Positions 34,679 to 43,961 of a DNA stretch of 64,000 nt are shown one piece after another; position 1 is the stretch's first letter, and each line of letters starts with the position of its first letter. Source of the DNA: Bacillota bacterium (GTDB lineage Bacteria; Bacillota; Ch66; Ch109). The stretch spans positions 46,020-110,019 of the forward strand of contig JABLWZ010000015.1 in assembly GCA_013178275.1 (NCBI GenBank), given 5' to 3'. Under the pieces are notes generated by a model. The model made no database searches. It worked only from the letters and a program-made list of their open reading frames with translations, and was not told where the DNA came from. Both the position numbers and the translations under genes were made by a program.

Positions 34679-34698
34679 CAGAGGGAGGTGAGTTCACA

Positions 34699-36681
34699 GT
34701 GCCACAAGGCCAACTGACTCGCTCTGATCCGGATGCCCTGCTGGCAAGCATCAAGGATAACCAACGGGGAACCCTGACCGTCTTCCTGGGGGCCGCGGCG
34801 GGGGTGGGAAAAACCTTCGCCATGCTGGAGGCCGCTCGGGAGCGAGCTGCCGAGGGGATCGACCTGGTGGCTGGATGGGTAGAGACTCACGGCCGCCGGG
34901 AGACCGAAGCCCTTTTACAGGGTCTCGCTATTATTCCTCCGCTTGAGATCGATTACCGGGGAAGAATACTCCTGGAGATGGACCTGGATGGGATACTGAC
35001 CCGGCGCCCCCAACTGGTTCTGGTGGATGAGCTGGCCCATACCAACGTTATTGGTTCTCGCCACCCCAAGCGGTTTCAGGATGTGGAGGAGATTCTGGCC
35101 AGCGGGATAGATGTCTATACCACCCTTAACATCCAGCACTTGGAGAGCCTGAACGATATAGTCGCCCGGGTCACCGGGGTAACTGTACGGGAGAAGGTGC
35201 CAGACCGGATCCTGGAAAAAGCGGAAATCAAACTGGTGGACATACCTTCTGACGAACTCATCAAACGATTGAAAGAAGGAAAGGTTTATGTTCCCGACCA
35301 GGCTGCGGAAGCCATGCGCAAGTTTTTCCGCCCCGGCAATATAAACGCCCTGCGCGAACTGGCCCTGCGCTTTACGGCCCAGCGGGTCGACCGGCAGCTA
35401 GAAACCTACATGCGCGCTCATGCCATCGCCGGCCCCTGGCCGGTAGGCGAGCGGGTCATGGTCTGTTTGAGTCCTAGTCCTTTTGCCGCTCAGCTAATAC
35501 GTCTGGGGAGCCGAATCGCCACCAATATGCAATCTGAGTGGCTGGCGGTTTATGTAGAAACCCCACGCCGTCTGCCGGTGGTCGAAGCCGAAAAGGAGCG
35601 GCTGGCCAAGAACCTGCGCTTGGCCGAGGAACTGGGGGCCGAGACCATGGTCATAACTGGAGTGGAAATCGTGGAAGAATTGATAGAGGTTGCCCGCCGA
35701 CGCAACGTGACTCAGATCATCATCGGCCGCCCGCTGCATTCGCGGGTGGGGGAATGGCTGCGTGGGGGATCGGTGGTCGATAAGCTGGTCCGGCGTAGCG
35801 AGGGAATCAGCGTGCATGTAATCTCCGGGATCGCCCAGCCCGATCTACCGGTTAAACAAATCTCCCGGCCCCGGTCCTCGGTGCCGGTTTTAGAGTACGC
35901 GGCACTGATAGCGACTGTTGCACTGCTCACCCTGCTAGTTAAACAGGTCGAATCCCATCTGGGGTCGGTAAATATTGGAATGATTTATCTGCTGCCGGTG
36001 CTGCTGAGTGCAGCAGTTCGCGGTACTGGTATGGCAGTAGCGGCTTCAATTATGAGCATTATCGCATTTGACTTTTTCTTTATCCCCCCGGTTTACAGCG
36101 TGACGGTGGGTGACCTTCGTTACCTGATCAGCTTTGCAATCTACCTGCTGGCGGGGTTCCTGACCGGGACTGCTACCGGCCGGGTGAGGCAGTTGATTCT
36201 ACAAGCAAGGCAACGCGAGCGACGGATGATAGCCATCCAATCGTTAGCCAAGGACGTCGCCGCGGCTGCTGAACTGGACGATATACTGAAGGCGGTAACT
36301 CATAAGGTTACGGAGAGTATCGAGGGAGAGGTGGTGATATACCTACCGGATAAAAACAACCGCCTCTCCCTCCGTGCTAGTAGTGATATACATAAAAGTA
36401 ACGAAGAAAATGACCTCGCGGTGGCTACCTGGGTCTTTGACCACGGTCAACCGGCCGGAAGAGGGACTGATACACTGCATGGCTCTGACGGCTTGTACCT
36501 TCCCCTGGTGGCGGAGAAGAACACCATCGGAGTCTTGGGAGTCCGTCTACCAGTGGAAGAACTGGCGATTCTGCCAGAGCAGAGACGAATGCTGGAGTCT
36601 TTCGCAAGTTTTGCGGCGTTGGGAATCAACCGCCAGCAGTTGTCGGAGAGGTCAAAAGATAATCCAAGTAAGAGAGCTTAG
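34699..36681 (+). CDS. kdpD: Truncated KdpD: sensor half without histidine kinase domains
   Basis: A 660-residue protein with the KdpD N-terminal domain (Walker A-like GAAAGVGKTFAMLEA, DELAHTN), a Usp domain (about residues 245-370), four membrane helices of the DUF4118 type (about 395-510) and a GAF-like domain to the end. HisKA and HATPase domains are missing, and no kdpE follows before the convergent ppx gene. Short KdpDs are known in cyanobacteria and some Firmicutes. How it affects kdp expression or the pump without a kinase is unknown; c-di-AMP binding through the Usp domain is known for some KdpDs. GTG 34699 follows GAGGGAGGTG. Confidence 0.92.
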   Translation: MPQGQLTRSDPDALLASIKDNQRGTLTVFLGAAAGVGKTFAMLEAARERAAEGIDLVAGWVETHGRRETEALLQGLAIIPPLEIDYRGRILLEMDLDGILTRRPQLVLVDELAHTNVIGSRHPKRFQDVEEILASGIDVYTTLNIQHLESLNDIVARVTGVTVREKVPDRILEKAEIKLVDIPSDELIKRLKEGKVYVPDQAAEAMRKFFRPGNINALRELALRFTAQRVDRQLETYMRAHAIAGPWPVGERVMVCLSPSPFAAQLIRLGSRIATNMQSEWLAVYVETPRRLPVVEAEKERLAKNLRLAEELGAETMVITGVEIVEELIEVARRRNVTQIIIGRPLHSRVGEWLRGGSVVDKLVRRSEGISVHVISGIAQPDLPVKQISRPRSSVPVLEYAALIATVALLTLLVKQVESHLGSVNIGMIYLLPVLLSAAVRGTGMAVAASIMSIIAFDFFFIPPVYSVTVGDLRYLISFAIYLLAGFLTGTATGRVRQLILQARQRERRMIAIQSLAKDVAAAAELDDILKAVTHKVTESIEGEVVIYLPDKNNRLSLRASSDIHKSNEENDLAVATWVFDHGQPAGRGTDTLHGSDGLYLPLVAEKNTIGVLGVRLPVEELAILPEQRRMLESFASFAALGINRQQLSERSKDNPSKRA

Positions 36682-36773
36682 GAAGCTTGAGGAAGGTTAT
36701 GTAGTTGGCGGCGGTGTTGAACGCCGGTCTGGGAGTGGATCCGATATATCATGACTAAAATACTGTATCGCTT

Positions 36774-38273
36774 CTATACCACCAGCAGGTCTTTCTTGAA
36801 CGTCTTCTTAAACTCCCGGGCCACCTGCTGCGCGGCGCGGACTACAAGCTCCGGGTTGCCCCGGCCGCTGGTCTTCAGAATCACTTTATCGTGGCTTACC
36901 TGGCATTCGACGCTGTCAACCACCCCATCCATACATTGATCCAGGCTGGTGGCGATTTTTAAGATAACCCCGGCCCTTTTAATAAATGCAATGTCGTCCT
37001 TGGAGATCAGGGCGTGGTAATGCGACATCGCCGTCTTGCTCTGCTGCCCGTGGGAAGCGGCGATATGGGCGCTTTGAACCAGTTCCCGGTGAGTCAGCCC
37101 GTTGAGGTCCGAGTTCAGGATCAGGTAGAAAGAGTGGTCGTGATGGCGGTAGTAGCGGACCATGATACCGCAGTCGTGAAGCATCGCCGCGGTTTTCAAG
37201 ACCTTCTCCCGGCTTTCGTCCAGGGCCTGAAGCGGATGCAGCTGACGGTAAAGCGAAAGCACCAGATTGAGCACGTGGCAGGGGTGCTCCCGGTCTATGT
37301 TGTAGTAAAAAAGGCTGCTGTCGATCGAGTAATCAAGGACATCCTCGACCAATCCACCGTAGGGAAATAGCTGGCTGTAAATCAACCCTTCACGCAGACC
37401 GTGCCCGCTGATGGTAATCTCCTTAATGCCGCAGAAGTCTACCAGTGCGGTGATCGCCGCAGCGGCGCCCACGATGATGTCAGCCCGGTCACCCGAAAGG
37501 CCCTTGATCTCCCGGCGCTGCTGCAGGTCCTGGAGCTTGAGCAGATGGTAGATTTGCAGAAGGTCGGGCTGGCTGAGTTTGTAGTTGTGGGTCAGGTTCA
37601 GGGGATAGTCTTTCTGACATCGGTCGATCTTCCCCAGGTTCCTGAAAGAACCGCCGACCCCCACCAGGTGTTCGTGGGGTATTTCCCTCAACCACGGTAT
37701 GCCACGGTAGAGATCGTACAGGTGGTCGAACAGTCTACGCTCCATCTCAGGCAGGACCCGGTCGTACATCTCGAAACCCAGCGAAAGGGTGATAGCCCCG
37801 ATCGGCAGGCTGACGCTTTCTACGATTTTCCGGTCGGCAACCCAGATCAGCTCCGCGCTCCCGCCACCCAGATCCATCACTAAGCCGTCCTTCAGGTGCA
37901 GGCTGTTCACCACTGCCAGGTAGTCGTAATAGGCTTCTTCTTGACCCGAAAGCACCCGTACTGTCAGCCCGGTTTCCGATTCGACCCGGGACAGGAATTC
38001 CCGCTGGTTCACAGCCCTTCGGACCGCCTCGGTGGCGACCGCAATGGTTTTTATCGGGTTATGCCGGCTGCAGACCTCGCGGAAGACGGTCAGGGTGCTT
38101 AAGGCTTTTTCTATGCGGTCCTCACTGATGTAGTCGTCCAGTGCTATACCTTCTTCGAGGCGCACCGGTACACTCTGGTCGTAAATGATTTTAAAAAAAC
38201 GCTCCTGGCCGATGGCAGCCAGGATTAAACGTATTGAATTGGACCCGATATCGATAATGGCTATCTTCTGCAT
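36774..38273 (-). CDS. ppx: Exopolyphosphatase/guanosine pentaphosphate phosphatase family protein
   Basis: A 499-residue Ppx/GppA enzyme. The first phosphate-binding loop is AIIDIGSNSIRL and the second is VMDLGGGSAELIW, with catalytic-type Glu in GQEEAYYDYLA. The C-terminal part is HD-like (KTAAMLHDCGIMVRYYRHHDHSFYLI). It hydrolyses polyphosphate ends or pppGpp. It is the last gene of a minus-strand ppx-like/ppk/ppx unit whose promoter region contains PhoP boxes at 41.98-42.08 kb. Confidence 0.92.
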   Translation of the reverse strand: MQKIAIIDIGSNSIRLILAAIGQERFFKIIYDQSVPVRLEEGIALDDYISEDRIEKALSTLTVFREVCSRHNPIKTIAVATEAVRRAVNQREFLSRVESETGLTVRVLSGQEEAYYDYLAVVNSLHLKDGLVMDLGGGSAELIWVADRKIVESVSLPIGAITLSLGFEMYDRVLPEMERRLFDHLYDLYRGIPWLREIPHEHLVGVGGSFRNLGKIDRCQKDYPLNLTHNYKLSQPDLLQIYHLLKLQDLQQRREIKGLSGDRADIIVGAAAAITALVDFCGIKEITISGHGLREGLIYSQLFPYGGLVEDVLDYSIDSSLFYYNIDREHPCHVLNLVLSLYRQLHPLQALDESREKVLKTAAMLHDCGIMVRYYRHHDHSFYLILNSDLNGLTHRELVQSAHIAASHGQQSKTAMSHYHALISKDDIAFIKRAGVILKIATSLDQCMDGVVDSVECQVSHDKVILKTSGRGNPELVVRAAQQVAREFKKTFKKDLLVV

Positions 38274-38312
38274 AAAAAAACCTCGTAAGGGAGTTCGGTT
38301 GAATGAAGGCGG

Positions 38313-40373
38313 TCACACGTTGATAAGGTATTCCTGGGCGGACAGCTGCTCCTTGCCCCTTCGGTCCACCAGATGATAGCTGCCGTCAGGGTTCATGACT
38401 CGCGCTTTTTCGGTGTCTTTCAGGATGATCTCCAGAAAGTTTTTGACCCGGGCGCGGATCTCACGGTCCTCAACCGGAAAGAGCAGTTCGACCCGACGGT
38501 CGAGGTTGCGCCCCATCAGATCAGCGCTGGAAAGAAAGAGCTTCTCATCCCCAGCGTTGTAAAAATAGAAGATGCGGCTGTGCTCCAGGAAACGCCCCAC
38601 GATGCTTCGCACCCGGATGTTTTCGCTGACCCCCGGCAGGCCCGGCTTCAAGCAGCAGATGCTGCGTACAATGAGGTCGATTTGCACACCTGCGCTCGAA
38701 GCGTAGTAGAGAGCGTGAATTATTTCTTCGTCCACCAGGGCGTTTATTTTGGCGATGATCCGGCCCCTGACGCCTTTGCGGGCGTTAGCTGCCTCGTTTC
38801 GTATCATGTTCAGAAACCTTCCCCGCAGGCTGACTGGAGCTGTGATCAGCTTGTGCATGGGAGGCATGTTGGAGTAGCCCGAAAGGATGTTGAAGAGGGA
38901 GGAGGTGTCGGCCCCGATATACGGATCGGCGGTGAGCAAGCCCATATCGACATAGAGTTTGGCGGTCACGTCGTTATAGTTGCCGGTCCCCATGTGAACA
39001 TAGCGTTTGATGCCGTCGTCCTCCTGGCGGACCACCAGGGCTATCTTGCAGTGGGTCTTTAAACCCACCAGCCCGTATGTCACGTGGCAGCCGGCCTGCT
39101 CTAAACGCTTGGCCCACACAATGTTGTTCTCTTCGTCGAAACGGGCCTTGATTTCGAGCAGGACGGTGACCTGTTTACCTCTTTCAGCGGCTTGGGCCAG
39201 GGCATCCAAAATAGGCGAGCCGCCGCTGACCCGGTAAAGGGTCTGCTTGATGGCCAGGACCTGGGGGTCCTCGGCCGCCACCCGGATAAACTCGACCACC
39301 TGGCCAAAGGAATCGTAAGGGTGGTGCAGCAGCACATCCTTTTGGGCGATGGTCTTGAACAAATCGTCACTGTCTTTACCCAGCACCTCCGGGCGGGGCG
39401 TCAGCGGCCGAAAGCACAGTCCGTCGTAACCCGGAAGCGCGGCGAGCCTAAACAGGAAGGTCAGGTCGAGTGGACCTGAAATATCGTAGCTCCCACCCTC
39501 CGGGACCTCGAACTCTTTCTCCAGGAAGCGTTTTAAAGACTCGTCCATGTTTTTCTCTACCTCCAGGCGGACGACCGAACCCCACTTGCGCATCTTCAGG
39601 GACTGCTGGATGGTTTCCAGCAGGTCCTCGGCTCCTTCCTCGTCGAACCCCAGGTCAGCGTTGCGGATTACGCGGTAGCAGCCCATGGACAGGATGCGGT
39701 GGCCCCGAAACAGGGACTTTAGCTGGGTTTTGATGACGTCTTCGAGCAGAACGAAGAAACGCTCGTTTCTATCGCCCGGCACCTCCAGGACCCGGTCGAG
39801 CACCGAGGGAACCTGAACGGTGGAAAAGATGGGCTTGTCTTTTTTGTCTTTGTTTTCGAGAAAAAGGGCGATGTTCAAGCTTCGGTTTTGAATCAATGGG
39901 AAAGGGCGGCTTTGGTCCACGACCATCGGGGTTATCACCGGAAAGATGGTCTTGGTGTAATACTGATTAATAAAGTTTTTCTGTTTGGGTTTCAGGTTTT
40001 TAAAACTGGAAATCCTGATTTTTTCCTTGCGGAGCAGGGGATTCAGGGAATGGCGATAGCAATGATACTGGCCTTCGATCATCTGATGGACCCGCATCGA
40101 TATCCTGCCCATGACATCCCGGGGGGTGGTGCCCGAGGCGTCCGGCTGATCGAAACCGGCTTGTATCTGGTCCCAGACCGAAGCGACCCGCACCATGAAA
40201 AACTCGTCCAGGTTGGAGCTGACAATCGCGGCAAACTTCAGGCGCTCAAAAAGGGGGTTGCCTTTATCCTGAGCCTCCTCCAGCACCCGGTGGTTAAACT
40301 CCAGCCAGCTCAGCTCCCGGTTTATAAAATACTGGACCTGTTGAAACCTGCTTCGATGTTTCTTTTTAGTCAT
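38313..40373 (-). CDS. ppk1: Polyphosphate kinase 1
   Basis: A 686-residue Ppk1 that polymerises the ATP gamma-phosphate into polyphosphate. Motifs: FINRELSWLEFNHRVLEEAQD at the start, MVRVASVWDQ, AIKQTLYRVSGGSPILDALAQAAERGKQVTVLLEIKARFDEENNI, and GLKTHCKIALVVR carrying the His that is autophosphorylated. HMGTGNYND follows. Length and order are normal. It begins 2 bp after the upstream ppx-like gene and 39 bp before the downstream ppx. Confidence 0.96.
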   Translation of the reverse strand: MTKKKHRSRFQQVQYFINRELSWLEFNHRVLEEAQDKGNPLFERLKFAAIVSSNLDEFFMVRVASVWDQIQAGFDQPDASGTTPRDVMGRISMRVHQMIEGQYHCYRHSLNPLLRKEKIRISSFKNLKPKQKNFINQYYTKTIFPVITPMVVDQSRPFPLIQNRSLNIALFLENKDKKDKPIFSTVQVPSVLDRVLEVPGDRNERFFVLLEDVIKTQLKSLFRGHRILSMGCYRVIRNADLGFDEEGAEDLLETIQQSLKMRKWGSVVRLEVEKNMDESLKRFLEKEFEVPEGGSYDISGPLDLTFLFRLAALPGYDGLCFRPLTPRPEVLGKDSDDLFKTIAQKDVLLHHPYDSFGQVVEFIRVAAEDPQVLAIKQTLYRVSGGSPILDALAQAAERGKQVTVLLEIKARFDEENNIVWAKRLEQAGCHVTYGLVGLKTHCKIALVVRQEDDGIKRYVHMGTGNYNDVTAKLYVDMGLLTADPYIGADTSSLFNILSGYSNMPPMHKLITAPVSLRGRFLNMIRNEAANARKGVRGRIIAKINALVDEEIIHALYYASSAGVQIDLIVRSICCLKPGLPGVSENIRVRSIVGRFLEHSRIFYFYNAGDEKLFLSSADLMGRNLDRRVELLFPVEDREIRARVKNFLEIILKDTEKARVMNPDGSYHLVDRRGKEQLSAQEYLINV

Positions 40374-40375
40374 AC

Positions 40376-41938
40376 TTATTTCACCAACGGTTTGGATTTA
40401 AGTTTCAACATGGGTTTGTAACCCATGACTTCTTCAAAAAGACCGGTACGGTTGCCGAAATTCCATTCTTCAAGCAGGACGGCGTCCCGGGATCTAACCT
40501 TCAGGTGCAGTTCCCGCCCCGAAAACGAGACCTGAACCTGCTCAACCTTTTGTTGATGGGAGATGTCGAGTGCATCCGCCAGCCTGAGAACAGCAGCCAG
40601 CTTAGAGACGGTAATACGGTCAGTCTCGCTCATATCGTGATAGCTCTGGTGTGACATCAGGGGATTCTGCTCACTGTGGTAGCGCGACACATTGGCCATC
40701 AGGTTGAGTTCGCGGGTTGAGAAGCCCATCAGGTCCTGGTTCTGGATGATTTCATACGAATGGAGGTCATGATGCGTCAGGTTGATGTATTTGCCGATGT
40801 CATGGAGGATAGCGGCGACCTGCAGGTAAAGCCGTTCCCGCCCACCAAGCCCGTGAAGCCGGCTGGTCTGGTCGAAGATCGAAAGCGCCAGCTTTTCTAC
40901 CTGATTAGAATGAGGCTGGTCGATGTGGAACTTTTTTCCCAGGAAGCGGACAGAACTTATGATATCGTTGATGAAGTCGTGTTTGCGAGAGGTGTCGTAC
41001 CACTCGTCAACCTGATCCTCAAGCAGACCGTGGCGAAGCGAGACCGGTGGCAGATGGATCCCACCGGCTTCGGTCAGGTGTATAAAATATGAAAGGATGC
41101 TCAGGGAGGGCAGGATGATTTCCGCCTCGTTTCGGTGCAGGCGGTATTCCTGGATTAACTCGTCGGTGGTCTTCGATCGTACCTCGGAGTAAAACTTGTT
41201 TAAAGCCCGTTTCTCAATAAAACGTCCATCGGGGGTAAGCTTTTTTCTCCTGAACAGGTTGGAAAGGGTCGACAGGTCTCCTCCCAGCCCCACGAAGTTC
41301 TTCACCTGATGCTGTTTGATGTTCTCATTCAAAAGGTAAAACTTGCTCTCGACAAATTCCTCCATGATGCTTGGGAAGTCCAGGGTAAGTCTCTCCAGGT
41401 CGGCCAGAATCTCCCGCAGCCGAAGGGAGCCCACCATCACGTATTCGGTGAACTTAAGGCTGCCCTGGGCGTAAATGCTGGTCTCCACCCCGCCCATGCC
41501 AAGGTTGACAATGATAAAGCCTTCCTGCCTCATCCGCTGGACATCGGGCAGGTTGTTGCGCAGTGCTTTATACAGGAAGAACCGTTCCTCCGCGTTGTTG
41601 ATCTGCCTGATCTTAAGCCCGGTTTTCAGACGGATAAGCTCCAGTGCATACTCACAGTTTTGAGCCTCACGCATCCCGCTGGTGGCTACCGCGCAATAGT
41701 GCTTGACCCGGTAGTCCTTCATGGTGTTGACGAATCCCTGCAGGGTTTCGCAGGTCTCATAGATGCTGTCGACCTCGATCCGTCCGTGGGAAAAGGTGTC
41801 TCTCCCTATGCGGGTGGGTTTATACAGGTCTTCCAACGGTACGATTTTTTGATCGGGGTTGATCTGGGCGATCATCATGCGGATAAAGTTGGTGCCCACA
41901 TCTATGGACGCAACCACCGGATGCTGTTGGTTCTTCAT
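40376..41938 (-). CDS. Ppx/GppA-like protein with HD domain and altered phosphate loop
   Basis: A 520-residue Ppx/GppA homologue leading the polyphosphate operon. The first loop VASIDVGTNFIRMMIAQ is close to consensus. The second reads FIIVNLGMGGVETSIYAQG instead of the usual DLGGGS, losing the Asp and Ser. The Glu segment is AEERFFLYKAL. A good HD domain follows (VAAILHDIGKYINLTHHDLHSYEII). Activity against polyphosphate may be reduced or changed; a regulatory or alarmone role is possible. The leading position and the divergent PhoP boxes suggest phosphate control. Confidence 0.85.
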   Translation of the reverse strand: MKNQQHPVVASIDVGTNFIRMMIAQINPDQKIVPLEDLYKPTRIGRDTFSHGRIEVDSIYETCETLQGFVNTMKDYRVKHYCAVATSGMREAQNCEYALELIRLKTGLKIRQINNAEERFFLYKALRNNLPDVQRMRQEGFIIVNLGMGGVETSIYAQGSLKFTEYVMVGSLRLREILADLERLTLDFPSIMEEFVESKFYLLNENIKQHQVKNFVGLGGDLSTLSNLFRRKKLTPDGRFIEKRALNKFYSEVRSKTTDELIQEYRLHRNEAEIILPSLSILSYFIHLTEAGGIHLPPVSLRHGLLEDQVDEWYDTSRKHDFINDIISSVRFLGKKFHIDQPHSNQVEKLALSIFDQTSRLHGLGGRERLYLQVAAILHDIGKYINLTHHDLHSYEIIQNQDLMGFSTRELNLMANVSRYHSEQNPLMSHQSYHDMSETDRITVSKLAAVLRLADALDISHQQKVEQVQVSFSGRELHLKVRSRDAVLLEEWNFGNRTGLFEEVMGYKPMLKLKSKPLVK

Positions 41939-41979
41939 ATTCGGTCTCCGTAGTTAAATTTAAAGATTTTTCTACATTA

Positions 41980-42083
41980 ATTTTAGTCGTCGGTTTTTAA
42001 TGAGGGGTTAAACCTCTGTTAAAATTATGTAAATTCTTTCTTTAATCAAAATTAACGGTTTTTTAATCCTGGACTAATAATAG
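41980..42083. promoter_or_regulatory. Extended bidirectional PhoP box region between the polyphosphate operon and a chemoreceptor gene
   Basis: TTAA or close variants begin at 41997, 42008, 42019, 42030 (TAAA), 42041 (TTTA), 42052, 42063 and 42074 (CTAA): eight positions on one 11-bp lattice. On the minus strand TAAAAT (41985-41980) is 15 bp past the last repeat, placing a promoter for the ppx-like/ppk/ppx unit. On the plus strand TAATAG (42078-42083) has the same offset from 42063. Confidence 0.75.
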
Positions 42084-42206
42084 GGTTTTACAATAAAAGC
42101 ACCCGTTAAACTTCAACTTCATTTTTAGCAGGTATTTTATATACCTGCCCCTCTTTTATTTGGGAAGGGGGAACAGTACAAAGGAAAGGCGGTTGGATGG
42201 TACCTC

Positions 42207-43928
42207 ATGACAGCAGAATACCTTGAGCGTTGGTTTAAACCTATAAAGAAGGTACGGTCTTTTTGGAACGACCGGTTTTCTATTCACCAGAAGGTGTTTA
42301 TACCGATATGTATAGTGATTTTTTTTTCGGTTGGTTTAATTGGGTTTACCACTTACCATCTGAGTTCGCAACTTACCCAGAAGCTGGTGGAAAAACAGCT
42401 CAGTGATTCGGCCAAAAGCATTATCAATGAAATAGTGCTTTTGCAGTGGAACGTTGACTCGCGTGAATTCGACCGCAAGCTGCTGTACCGGATGCAGATG
42501 CAGAGGGCCGACTTCAGCGAGGCAGGCCTGAACCTCGAGCAGTTCTTTGTGAGCAAGGACGGGGCGATGGTGAAACCAACGGGTTGGGAAGGGGAATCCC
42601 GGCTTGGGGAAATCTCACCCAGCATCCTTAACCGGATCGCTCAGCAGCGCAATGGAGTGGAACACATCGTCCACCAGGGGACACCTTATACCCTGGCTTA
42701 TTCCTTTTCGTCCGAGCGTCAGTCGGTATACGCGGTGGCGGTTGAAGACCGGGAGTACCTGCAGCCGATTCGCAAGATGGAGTGGTGGGTATTGTTCATG
42801 GGTGCGGCGGCGCTGGTCTTAGTCTTTATCGCCACTTTACTGGCGACCAGGGCAGTGGCGGCACCTATCGACCGCCTGTTAAAAGTAGTCGGGGAGATGG
42901 AAAGGGGCAACTTCGCCATATCCGCCGACAGCCGGGGAAGCGGTCCGGAATTCAGGCGGCTGGTGGACAGCATCAATCAGATGCTAAAAAAAATCAGAAC
43001 GGTATTAAAAGGCATTCACCTGACTACCAAAGACTTAAACCAGTCCGGTGAAGAAATGTCGCGTGATGCGGAACACTCGCGGAACTCGATGGAGCAAATC
43101 TCGGCTACAACCGAGAAGCTGGCTGCCATGGCCATGGAGCAGGCGGCATGCGGGGAGCAGACCTCGGAAGGCTTGATCCAGGTAAAGTCAGAGCTGGACC
43201 GGATAGTGCAGGTTATCAAGCAGACCAGTGTTCAGAGCCAGCGCATGGAGGAGGAGGCTGTCGCCGGACAGGCATCGATAAACCGTTTATTAATGAGGAT
43301 GGGAGAGATACAGGGAGTCAGTGAATCAGCGATTTCCGGGGTCAGAGACCTCGCGGCGCAGTCCCTGGAGATCAAAAAGATCGTGGAGATTATCGAGCAG
43401 ATTGCAAGTCAGACCAGGCTTTTGGCTTTAAACGCCTCGATTGAGGCCGCCCACGCCGGGGAACACGGCCGGGGATTCGCGATCGTGGCCGACGAGGTCA
43501 GACAACTGGCCCACAGCGTCTCACAGGCCACTAATTCGATAGAAGGCCGGCTGCAGATACTCGAAAAGGGGGCACTAAACGCGATAAGGATGACTGACCA
43601 GGTAGGAACGGCCATCAGCGAAGGGATGCTGGTCGGTAACGAGGTGGATAAGACCTTAAACAGAATCTTTTCGGCCATGGAGGAAACCAATCAGTATGTA
43701 AACGAGGTATTAAAGAACTCAAAAGAGATTACCCGGTCGGTTGAAGAGATGGGCGGTTCGATAGGCCAGGTCTCCCGAAACACAGAAATCATTGTTGAAG
43801 GAACGTGTCAGATAACCAAAGGATTCAAGCAACAAGGCGCATTAATCAATCAGGTGTCTAAATCATCGGCCTCACTGTCCGAACTGGCCGCCCATCTGAG
43901 GGAACTGACCGAGCATTTTACCGTTTAA
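42207..43928 (+). CDS. Methyl-accepting chemotaxis protein
   Basis: A 573-residue chemoreceptor. A cytoplasmic N-tail of about 28 residues is followed by TM1 ([20 protein letters not shown]), an extracytoplasmic sensor of about 140 residues, TM2 ([20 protein letters not shown]), HAMP (about 215-270) and a long coiled-coil signalling domain. The hairpin tip is [44 protein letters not shown]. The ligand is unknown. Its start lies downstream of an eight-repeat PhoP box shared with the polyphosphate operon, so a phosphate- or starvation-related attractant is a reasonable guess. Confidence 0.93.
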   Translation: MTAEYLERWFKPIKKVRSFWNDRFSIHQKVFIPICIVIFFSVGLIGFTTYHLSSQLTQKLVEKQLSDSAKSIINEIVLLQWNVDSREFDRKLLYRMQMQRADFSEAGLNLEQFFVSKDGAMVKPTGWEGESRLGEISPSILNRIAQQRNGVEHIVHQGTPYTLAYSFSSERQSVYAVAVEDREYLQPIRKMEWWVLFMGAAALVLVFIATLLATRAVAAPIDRLLKVVGEMERGNFAISADSRGSGPEFRRLVDSINQMLKKIRTVLKGIHLTTKDLNQSGEEMSRDAEHSRNSMEQISATTEKLAAMAMEQAACGEQTSEGLIQVKSELDRIVQVIKQTSVQSQRMEEEAVAGQASINRLLMRMGEIQGVSESAISGVRDLAAQSLEIKKIVEIIEQIASQTRLLALNASIEAAHAGEHGRGFAIVADEVRQLAHSVSQATNSIEGRLQILEKGALNAIRMTDQVGTAISEGMLVGNEVDKTLNRIFSAMEETNQYVNEVLKNSKEITRSVEEMGGSIGQVSRNTEIIVEGTCQITKGFKQQGALINQVSKSSASLSELAAHLRELTEHFTV

Positions 43929-43961
43929 AGCTGAACACCGCTAAAGGAGGCGCCTGGCACA

